A DNA stretch of 64,000 nucleotides, from the NCBI GenBank assembly GCA_028583605.1, contig CM053326.1, forward strand, positions 36,798,931 to 36,862,930, read 5' to 3'. Positions 25,901 through 35,924 of this stretch are shown here, in pieces; position 1 is the stretch's first letter; each line of letters opens with the position of its first letter. Source of the DNA: Dastarcus helophoroides (Eukaryota; Arthropoda; Insecta; Coleoptera; Bothrideridae). A model generated the notes under the pieces. The model saw nothing but the letters and a program-made list of their open reading frames with translations. It was not told the DNA's origin and ran no database searches. The translations under genes and the position numbers were made by a program.

Positions 25901-28900
25901 CCTTCTTTAGCTTTTCGTTTTTGCCTACTTTAACATTTGGCTCACCTTTTTACCTTGCTTGATTGTGCTTAAAATCCGGTCTCTAATAATAAGTAATGGC
26001 GCCAAATTAAAAAAAAGCATCCTTGCAGTTCATTACGAAAACAAAATGATCCATTGAAAATGTCCATCTGGAAAGTTCATTTCTATCTAGTGAGAAGCCA
26101 AAAAATTTCGAGGGGGGATGCAGCCCACTAGCCCCCCTGGTTACGGGTCTGCATGAAACTAATTTAGTTATGTGTTGAAAAGCATTTTCTGAGTATAGTA
26201 TTTCTTTATTTTTTAAATACTTTGATTTTTACCAGATTTTTGGCAATTTTCTCGAAGTCGTGCACAATAACAAAATTGTACTCGAAGGAGCCATATTTTG
26301 TGAACAGGCAACAGCGGGATTTGAAAATAATAATTAACATATATAACTCTAATTGTTTTAATTTAACATTCTGAATTTTATTTAGTTCACTACTGAGAAT
26401 AGATTTATCTGCATAAATCTTAATATGAACATTACTTATTGAGGCTCTAAAACGAAATTAGGGTGTCGGCAATTCATCGAAATGCATTTTAAAATTAATT
26501 TATTGTTGGATTTGCCTAAAGGGTTATACATTTCGGCCATAATGTGAGGTGATGCACGGATAATGACAAAAAGCTGTTCTAATTAGTTTATCGGTTGATT
26601 ACAAGTATATGCATATACATTCTTATGTATTTCCTTGACTGGCCATTGTTCAGAAGTAAAACGCACTCCACATTGTCCGTGATTTTGTGAAGTAGCAGTT
26701 TTGCAGTAAGCACATTAAAACGTTCGGCACATCATGGTGAGTTCGATTATTTTACTTATAATATTTTTGGCTCCTTCATTTTGTATTTTAATTTAATAGC
26801 TCATTTCAAATAGCGACAATTCTAATTTTATTTTGAAATCATTTAGAGTTTTATTCATTGGTGGATGCTAGTGTACTTAACAAAAATATTTTAATCTTTT
26901 TCCTGTATTTATTCCTTGTATTTTTTTACGTAGCATAGATATTACACAAATTTAAACACAACACTAAATAAACAATTTTTCAAATCAAATTTGCCCTTTT
27001 AGAAATGCTGATAAAAAATTGTGTCTAATGAATCCGAGAAAATGATTTCCTCTCCTTAAAGATGGAACATTGGTACAATTAAATTTATTTTGCAATGTGA
27101 TATATAATTACCTACACTTTGAGTTTGTTGCTGTTGCTCTCGAAAAACTTATAAATGGTAAAGAGTAGGTGCTTTCAAAATTCAAAAGCGACCAATTTCT
27201 CGAAAGCTTCCGATTTATTATTAATATTATATTTATTTTGTTTTCGTGATAAAGCATAAGTTTGATTACCAACTACTAAACATTGAATTCTAGGACAAGT
27301 TATATTATTTATTTAACATCTACAAGATTCTCAGCGATAATCCCCATATTTGCTAATTTTATATTAGCTATTCTTACCCCTGCCTTTTATAAATCATAAA
27401 TATTCAGACATTTCCTCCTAGTATTTTAGATTGTGCCCTGATCCATTACAATTAAGCAGTCTATCAGTTCCGTTGAGTATTGTTCACTAAGTTCATCTTA
27501 CTTTGTAAACATAAAAAATTTAATTTTAAAAATTACCTTCTCTCAATAAAAAATGGTAAGTTAAAAAATCTAGCAATTTTTGACAAACCGACTAACCTTA
27601 ACTAAGTCAAAAATATAGAGAAATGGATAATTAGATTAATGAAGTGCATAACACATACAATCTTCTAGTTAAAATTATTTAATTTTGTCACAATTTTCTT
27701 TAAGAAAAAAATGCCAACAGCCAGTTTGGTGCAAATGCCACCTGCTCGTCGGGAAATCTCCAAATCTGAAATTTGGCAAATACGTTTCCTATACGACGTT
27801 CAGAAAGGATTTTTTGAAATTCAACCTTTAAGGGTATGAAAATGTGTATCAAATTACACGTATGGTGAATTAGTCTTCAGATTGCACCCTTTTTTAAAAT
27901 AAATTTTGAGTTGGTTTTAATTTTGAGAGCCCACATCTCCAGTTTATCATTTTCTTTTGTCTTTACATCTTTTGTACATGATGTACATTTAAAATTGATC
28001 GTGTCGAATTTAAAATATAAGTTCTAATTCAATATTTAATACGAAATGTCTAAAAAACGTTTTGAGAAATTTGGAATATAAAACTTCTTGCCTTTCAAAC
28101 TCAAACATTGACTATCAAATAAAAAATAATACATTATTTCATATATTCAAGAAAGTGTTGCTGGTAAATCATTCGAAGATTTTAACGTTGTTAGAAGTCT
28201 GGGGTGAATTTTTTTGTCGGTGACAATGAGTGATCTAGATAAGTTAAATAAGGCTTGAGAAACTTTTCAATAATTTTACCAAGACAATTAGTTTTTGATA
28301 TGCTCAAAGTTAAAAAATTAAAAGTACTGTTCAAGTAGATATTTTAAAAATTGAAGGTGATTGAACTGGTATGCAACAAATATATTTTACATTATGCAAA
28401 TGGGACAATTTTAGGCAATTGTATTTAACAGCCTTTGTATTCACCAATGGCAAAATATTTTTTATGCTAAAACCACTTGATCAATTCGACATAAAAATTA
28501 TAAATATGGAAAGTTTCAGTAAAACGTTTTCAATTAAATCTCCTGCATAACTTCAAAAATCGGATATTAAAACATTTGAAAATTACTACATGAAAAACCT
28601 ATGAATAATGAATTTAAAAAAAATTAGGTTACTGCATATACATATGTTTATTTCCTCTATACAAATGCAAAATTAATGTTATTGACCAAAGCAGCAAGGA
28701 ATTAATTACTTTAGGAATAATAAATAACGGTTATTTTCCACAGACGTTTTCAAAGCTACGACGGAGGTATGAATATTTATTATAAGAAATGGTTATAAAA
28801 TATTTATACACATCAGTAGAAAAAAAACATCACTCTTGATGACCAATTGATGAGTTCTTTGACATATGATTGGTTATGAATGTTATTAAACCGATTATAT

Positions 28901-29300
28901 GCGAACTAGTCAACCGCCTAGGGCATATTTAATCATCAAAAATGCTTGTTCCTAAACCTTATTTTGTAAGTTCTCTTTTCCTCTCAAAATTTGACTCTTT
29001 CTTTTTTTTGGGGAGAGGGGGGGGCGGGTTGTTGGCTTTCTTAAAATTGATTTTTTCTCCTAATCATTTTGATTTCGAGATTTCGACATATTTTTCAAAA
29101 TTTCAATTTTTCTAACAAAATATAGCGACTCACAGTTTCTAGTCGTTTCTAGAAACTTCAACAGAAATAAAAGAGCGCCGAAAATATGAGGATAGTGTAA
29201 AAATTCAGAAATTTAAGAAAAAAGTACCTTAATCAGGATATTTTAAATTTTTCATTCAAAATTTCTAACTTTTTTCTATAAATTCGATTGTTTTCTTTCT
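25901..29300. other. Non-coding region, probably CYP4G first intron and upstream
   Basis: Mostly AT-rich. It contains a GC-rich transposon-end-like motif (CAGCCCACTAGCCCCCCTGG, about 26123) and two ATG-GTRAGT sites (26734 and 27553) that could be the CYP4G start exon. At 27711 there is an ATG-led open stretch of 41 codons, bordered by TTTCTTTAAG and GTATGA, whose product I do not recognise. Nothing else is supported. Confidence 0.35.
26734..26736 (+). other. Candidate start codon exon of CYP4G
   Basis: CACATCATG is followed immediately by a strong donor GTGAGT. Joined in phase 0 to the exon at 31738, it supplies the missing Met and gives a 554-residue P450. A second equivalent site, ATG followed by GTAAGT, lies at 27553-27555, so the choice is open. 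Confidence 0.35.
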
Positions 29301-29304
29301 ATTT

Positions 29305-31550
29305 TTTTTAAAGAAGGGGACAATTCGTTAAGGACATCTGGAAAGATGACCCAGATAGGGTCGTACTTCCGCTCAAGCTACGGGTACCGACTAAAAACCC
29401 CTACTTCTTCGGGCCGAGCCCTTGGCCCCCAATCCCTCCGTCGGAACAGTACAATAGTGCTGGAGTGCTATTGTAAGCTGTTTTGCCTGAAACATAAGAA
29501 ACAAACAAAACAAAAAATTTCCGAATGGAAGTCGTAGCCTAGAGGACCTTCCTTGGTCTCCTAATCCTGGTTGGGACCATGGAGCGTCCATGGCTTGTCT
29601 TAGAAAGACGTTCTGGAACACCTGGAGTTTCTTCATCTGATTATCCGTCGCCTGTGACCAAGCTACAGATGCGTAGGATTGATTTGTATAGTGACACTTT
29701 AAGTCCAATGGACAGGTTACTATTTCTACCAATCATCGCTTGCAGCAGTGCCTTCAGCATTTTGGCTTTTGGCAGCATAATCGATGTGTGCCTGGAATGT
29801 AAGTCTTTTATCAAGAATTACACCTAGATGCTTTGCCTGAAGTCTCCAGACGACTTTTTGCCCATAAACATTTACATGTCCATACGATTGGAGTCTTCTT
29901 TGGGTGAAAAAGACTGCTTGGGTCTTGTATGCGTTGACTTGGATTCTCCATTGGCCGAAGTAATATAGTAGATAATCTGTTGCCTCCCGAAGTCGTCTGG
30001 TGACCAACTCTGGACTGTAAGAGTACGCCACCAAAGCTGTGTCGTCTGCGCAAGTTGCCAAAAAGGTGTGGTCGATTGTCGGATTGGTTCTCGGGATGTC
30101 TGCTGTGAACAGCGAATACAGAAGAGGTGACAAGGCAGAGCCTTGAGGCACCCCATACTGTAGCCTAAACTTGTTTGATAGTTCCTGTCCCACCTTTGCT
30201 CTGAATGAGTGCTGGTCCAGAAACGAGCTTACCATTTGAACCATTGTTAGAGGTATTCCAAAATGGTGCATCTTGTAGACTAGTCCTTGGTGCCAAACTG
30301 TGTCAAACGCCTTGGAGATATCGAAGAAAATAGCTCCAACTATCTGGTTCCAGTTCATGCGTTGAGTGATTGTTTCAACCACTGAGGTAGAGTGCATAGA
30401 TTGGAACCCAAATTGTTCCTTAGGAATGATGTCGCGATCGCTGATGACATTCTGCAGACGCTTCCTCAAAATTCTTTCCGCCACCTTACCCAAGTTTAGA
30501 CATGGGTAGCGCAGAGAAATTTGGTGAGTTAACACAGTAACTCAAGCGTAGCAGACTGAGTTGGAGCATTGAGTTAACTCAATTGCGCCATGGCGCAGAC
30601 AATGCTGGTTGGAACTTTCGTACGTTTGCGTTGGATGGATAACAGTAGCACGCGTGTTGAAATGTTGAGTTGAGGACCTGAGAGGGACACGCACAGATCG
30701 CTTTAACGCTTCCGCACATGTGCTGGTTCGTTACATTAATCGTTTCGTCTACTTCTCAATTTACAAGCAACGGCGATAAATATTATATAGGTTGCATATT
30801 TCTTATCTTATTACAATAATTTAAAATCCTTATGGCGATATCATCTTAAAATAATTGTTTTATGTATTTCTGGGCAAAGTGTTGTACTTGTATTAATTAT
30901 TTACTGCGACACATATCGTAACTTCGTAACGCAATACCTCAGTGAGTTGGCGGCATGAAGCCCGCAACACACATTTCGCACATCGCATCGCTACTCCTAC
31001 AAAATCACAAAATGAGTTGTGTGCTTTGGCGCATTTGGCGCATTGAGTTGGGGCAATTGCGCGGCGCAACGCAGTGTTACACATCACTACCCAAGTTGGA
31101 TAAGAGGCCGATTGGTCTGTAATTTTGGGAAGATTTCCCATCCTTACCTGACTTAGAAATGAAGATACCGTTTGCAGTCTTCCATCTTGTTGAAAAATAC
31201 CGGTATTTAAACATGGAATTGACTATTGCTCCGAAGTATTTGACAGCTTGGTCCGGAAGATACTTTAGAGCTTGGTTTGGAATTCCGTCTGGACCTGCAG
31301 ACTTTTTGACGTTTAGCTTGCGCAAAAAGTTTTGGATTTCCTCCTCATTAGTCAGTTGGATAACGTCGTCTTCTTCTGGCACTTCCTCCTGAGAAACTTG
31401 AACCTCTTCTTCCACCTCCTCTACGAAGTCTTAGTCCAATTCTTCAAGTGTGGCCTTACTTTCTTTCTATCTTCACTAATAAACAAAGTACTCTTGATAT
31501 CCCATGTCCAGCGGGACACTGCATTATAGTTCCCTTGTCGTACAGTTACC
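29305..31550 (-). mobile_element. Jockey-like non-LTR retrotransposon, truncated and interrupted
   Basis: On the minus strand the RT starts near 31415 with LRKLNVKKSAGPDGIPNQAL and NYRPIGLLSNLG. It is cut at 31089 by a hAT insertion and resumes at 30488 with LGKVAERILRKRL, EQFGFQ, FFDISKAFDTVWH, YGVPQGSALSPLLYS and CADDTAL, where the usual F/YADD Phe/Tyr is Cys. A frameshift near 29730 leads to the C-terminal ATDNQMKKLQVFQN..DAPW region. The 3' end runs into an A-run near 29305. There is no endonuclease: 5'-truncated and dead. It lies in the presumed first intron of CYP4G, antisense. Confidence 0.85.
30497..31089. mobile_element. Small hAT-like element (593 bp) nested in the LINE, exact 8-bp TSD
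   Basis: The 8-mer CCCAAGTT occurs immediately left (30489-30496) and right (31090-31097) of the insert. The ends are TAGACATGGGTAGCGCAG and, from the other side, TAGTGATGTGTAACACTG, matching at about 12 of 18 positions. Removing the insert together with one CCCAAGTT copy restores the RT reading frame across NLG-KVAERI. It is relatively GC-rich and carries GAGTTGGGGCAATTGCG-type repeats; it has no transposase. Confidence 0.85.
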
Positions 31551-31737
31551 CGAGGTGTAATTAATTTAATTGGGGAAATTCCAGTCGGTTTGATCCATAA
31601 GTAAATTCACCACGTTTCCTTACGGTTCTCCCCAACCGTCATATTTCGAAACTAGAGCTATTTTTGTTTGCACTTTAGAAAATTTCATTATGATGGTGTA
31701 AATTGAAGAAGACGTTAATTCTAATGTATTATTCTAG

Positions 31738-34700
31738 AACGTCATCAAAGAACATGTTGACCACATTCAATATATTGGAAACTGGACCATATATTTATCA
31801 GTAATATGCCTCTTGATGGTTTCATATTATTACTGGATAGTACTTAGGCACAATTTTTACTTGAAAGACATGCCTGGACTGCCTATTTTGCCTTTCTTGG
31901 GAAACGCCTACTTGATATTATTTAAAACACCACATGGTAAGTTGGTTGTTTGCAGAAGAATTTTTTTTTCTTCATATGTAAGCTAAAATGAGCTATTACT
32001 TTAGTACCAACCAAATATATAATAAATGTAATTAAACAAGTTAATGTTTAAAAAGAACCTCATGGTTTAAAATTTTAAATTATCTATGTAGATAACGAAA
32101 TTCTTTTTATCATTAATGCAAACATTTGCATAGCATCGAGTTTGTGAGATTGATTTTATTTTCGAAAATTAAGATAGGTTTCGCCTTTACACTGAAATAA
32201 TTTATTTCTATCAATTTCTGAAATCCATAGTAAATTTTGAATAAAATAATGTTAATAATTGTCTTGAAATTTTCTTTGTAATGCTTGACACTTTGAATAC
32301 ATTCCTCTTGTTATTCGGGCTTGATGCTAGTTTAACTCTCCATGAGCATATGTCAAATGGGGTAGAATCAATATTTTTAAAATACTCTTTTAAAGAATCT
32401 TAACAACTCCTTATGGTGTCGATTGAAGTAAATGAAACTGATTTCAGTATTTCACTGAACTTTTTGAATCTTAAATAATAATTTCATCAAAATTATGGCA
32501 TAAGCTACATCTCAGATTGAAGTTGTAGCTTATAATTCAGAAGAAATATTGCAGCCCAACTATTAATTATTAGTAACATTTACTTGACCAAAGGTAGACA
32601 AAACGCGGTAAATCTGAAATGAATGTTCACAAGTTAACAGTTTTGTAAAAGTTTATCTCAAAAGAAATTTTATTTAAAAATTTTGCTTTCAATACATTTA
32701 ACGTTAAACCAAACTTTGAAAATGTTACCTTTTTATGTATCACAATCATCTAATTTTCCAGAAATGATGAAATATGCAGTAGATAAACAGAAACAGTTGG
32801 GAAATGTGGTAAAAGTTTATCTCGGTCACAAATTATTTGTTGCGCTATGTCACCCAAAAGATATTGAGGTATGTACCAAAGCCCATTTGAACAACATTAC
32901 TAAAAACGAGAAATTCAGGTCATTTTAGGCAGTCAGGTTCATCTGGAAAAATCTGCTGAATATAGTCTGTTTGAACCTTGGTTAGGTCAAGGACTTCTAA
33001 TTAGCAAAGGTAGTCAGTAATAATTATTTTTTTATCTTTATAACGTAGAGTGTCTTAGGGGAAAAATGGCGAACGCACAGAAAAATGATCGCTCCTACTT
33101 TCCATGCATCAATATTGAAATCATTTCTACCGGTATTTAATAAAAATAGTGATAGGTTGATTGAAAATTTACGGAAAGAAGTAGGAAAACCTTTCGATGT
33201 ACACGACTATATGAGTGGGATTACAGTCGACGTTTTATTAGGTAGAAGTATTTTTCTTTATTTTAAAAGTTTCTGCATGTCATCTCATGGTTTTAGAAAC
33301 TGTTATGGGAATTAAAAAGACAAATGAAGATAACACTGGATACAGTTACGCCATGGCTGTTATGAAGTAAGCACCTCATTCAACAATCCGCAAAACTCTA
33401 AAGCATTTTACTTCAGGATGTGCAACATTCTCCATTTGAGGCATACCAAGTTTTGGATGAGACCAAGTCTCATATTTAATTTCACCTCGTACGCAGGAGA
33501 ACAGAAAGGTCTTCTGGGACGTATTCATTCATTAACAGATAAAGTATTATCTTACACTCCATCACAAGTTGACGTTTAAGTATTTTTAATTGTAGGTTAT
33601 TAAGAGAAAAAAGGTCAACTACACGGAAAGGAAGCAAGCTGGCGAGACGAGTTTATATGATACAGCTCTAAAAGAGCAGAAGCATGATGTTAACTCAAAC
33701 GATGCAACAGCAAACAATGATGGCTACAATTATGGCTCAGCACTTAAAGACGATTTGGATGAAAATGATTTAAACGACGTAGGTAAGTGGATAATAAAAA
33801 TTATAAATGGCTAAAAATCTGCCTTGAGTGTATTTAGCAATATAAACTGAAATAGTATTTGGTATTATTTATTTCTTCCAATATAATAAAAAATAAATAA
33901 AATTATTTTGGTATATTATATAGTTAATTGGAAGAGAATTTTTTTCTAGGTGAAAAGAAGCGACTGGCATTTTTAGACTACATGATAGAAGCTAGTCAAA
34001 TGACTGGCAACAAACTCACAGATGAGGAGATATATGAAGAAGTTAATACTATTATGTTTGAGGTAAAAAGTTTAAAATCTCTTCCAGTCTTATGTCATGG
34101 AAATATAATGATTTGATATAAGAAAAAAATGTGCAGTATTGCAGCTGGGCGCTTTAGTTATTATGCACTTAATTTGTGTCCTTAAATCATCTCTATAAAT
34201 ATTCTTTAAGGGTCACGATACAACAGCTGCTGGGTCTAGTTTCGTGCTTTGCATGCTTGGGGCCTATTCAGACGTCCAAGAAAAAGTGGTCCAAGAAATA
34301 GATAGCATATTTGGAAACTCTGATCGACCCGTAACTTTTGCAGATACGTTAGAAATGAAATATCTTGAAAGGGTAATTTTGGAAACTTTAAGGTTGTATC
34401 CACCAGTACCCTTGATCGCCAGAAAAGTTAACGAAGACGTGAAACTAGGTAACAGCTTTCGAAATTGTTTTTAAAAAATATATATTGAAGGTTTCCAATC
34501 CCAGCAACGAAGAATTACATATTGCCCGCTGGTACAACGGTTCTAATCGGGATATATGCAGCACATCGTCTTGAAGAATTTTATCCAAATCCAGAAAAGT
34601 TCAACCCAGATAATTTCCTTCCGGATAGATGCCAAGAAAGGCACTATTACAGCTTTATACCGTTCAGCGCCGGCCCTAGAAGTTGTGTTGGTTAGTTATA

Positions 34701-34911
34701 TAAACAAAATTATTTTTATAATTCAGGCTTACATATCGATACGTTTTCAGGCAGAAAATATGCTATGCTCAAACTGAAGATACTGTTAGCGAATATAATT
34801 CGAAATTTCAAAATTATATCCGAAGTTCCTGTGAAAGATTTTGCTTTGCAAGGTGATATTATTTTGAAGAGAAGCGATGGATTTAGAATTAGAATTGAAG
34901 AGAGAAAATGA
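31738..34911 (+). CDS. CYP4G: Cytochrome P450, CYP4G subfamily (hydrocarbon oxidative decarbonylase type)
   Basis: Exons 31738-31936, 32762-32868, 32919-33009, 33059-33241, 33297-33366, 33417-33543, 33596-33782, 33950-34062, 34211-34448, 34505-34690, 34751-34911; phases agree and give 553 residues plus an upstream start Met. An N-terminal membrane anchor ([18 protein letters not shown]) is followed by [13 protein letters not shown]. Also seen: [20 protein letters not shown] (helix C), [11 protein letters not shown] (helix I), [14 protein letters not shown] (ExxR) and [16 protein letters not shown] (haem Cys). The exon at 33596-33782 encodes the long acidic insertion ([11 protein letters not shown]) that, with [15 protein letters not shown], marks the insect CYP4G subfamily. 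Known members are ER-bound and convert long-chain aldehydes to cuticular hydrocarbons in oenocytes. The exact start exon is uncertain. All key residues are intact. Confidence 0.95.
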
Positions 34912-34931
34912 GTGACATGTCATTTCATATA

Positions 34932-35333
34932 CAGTAGACTCTCGATTATCCGGGTAATGAGTGACAGGAGTTACACGATTAAACGAAAATCTCGAATAAA
35001 GCGAATTGGTTTAAAAACTTTATTTTGAGGCAAAACACATTTGAAAGAATAGTAAAACAAATATAAGCTTTTTTTAAGTACAATCAACAATTAACGTAAT
35101 TCCTTTAAAACATATAATTAATTAAACCAAGCAGGAATGCAATTAACAAACCTCAACATTTTTCCTAAAACAGCAATCGAGAGAAAAAGTAAGATAATCG
35201 CCAATTGTAATTTGTTTCTTGTTGTCATTTACTTTACGCAACTAGACGGGACATCCCTGAATTCAAAAGTTCGGTAGAATGCGGTTAATACGCAAACCGG
35301 ATAATAAGCACTCGGATAATCGGTAATCAACTG
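34932..35333. mobile_element. Pogo/Tigger-type MITE (402 bp)
   Basis: TA (34930-34931 and 34334+1000, i.e. 35334-35335) flanks inverted ends CAGTAGACTCTCGATTATCC and, from the other side, CAGTTGATTACCGATTATCC. These are the classic TA-targeted pogo-type termini. There is no transposase. The element starts 20 bp beyond the CYP4G stop codon, in its 3' UTR. Confidence 0.88.
34995..35000 (+). promoter_or_regulatory. Candidate poly(A) signal of CYP4G, inside the MITE
   Basis: AATAAA, 84 nt past the TGA at 34909-34911, is the first such hexamer downstream of the gene and lies within the transposon at 34932-35333. Use is inferred, not shown. Confidence 0.45.
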
Positions 35334-35335
35334 TA

Positions 35336-35920
35336 CCTATTAATTGTATATTAATTTATTGAACTGGTTATCAAAGACATTTAATAAATAGAACAATTCT
35401 CCTATGATTTTTATTCAATATAAATTTAATAACTATCTGTAATTTTAATAGATGTATGTATTATTCCAATTAATTTCTAACCAAGAAACTGTTTTTCAGA
35501 ATTAAACACCTAATTTAACTTGATTGAAAACAACCAATTTTTATAATTTTGTGTACAAAAAAGCTTTATACCAAAGCAGAATGCTCTTCCTTTTAGATCA
35601 ATTCTTGGTTGAGTTATTTAAATTATAAATTTTTACAATCTTACCGAAAACAAACCCGAGGTCACGTAAAAATACTTCTGAAGAAACGTAACATCAGGGA
35701 GAAATTCTGTAAAAGCTTTATCATCAACCAGGTAAATTGCTTTTCTTTGGATAGGAACCTCAAAGAGCCAATTGGGACTGACTTTCAAACATGAGGAGAG
35801 TACACTAGCGTTGGTCTAACTTTGCAAAGAGAGTAGCTTATTATTATTCGTGTCAGAGCATCAATATATGTATACATAACAGAGGATATAGTAAGTTAGA
35901 CGTACAATACATATATGTAG
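35336..35920. other. Intergenic, nothing recognised
   Basis: AT-rich sequence between the CYP4G 3' MITE and the 3' end of the next LINE; no supported gene. Confidence 0.4.
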
Positions 35921-35924
35921 CATA

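Noticed and set aside
19531..26153. A 6.6-kb DNA transposon running from CAGGGCCGTGCAG to the GGTTACGGGTCTG motif
   Set aside because: The two ends match at only about 10 of 15 positions and the flanking 8-mers (AATTTGCC and CATGAAAC) do not agree.
28744..28766. 23-nt microexon ACGTTTTCAAAGCTACGACGG between CAG and GTATGA
   Set aside because: Its phase does not fit either the CYP4G exon at 31738 or another recognisable exon; borders alone are weak evidence.
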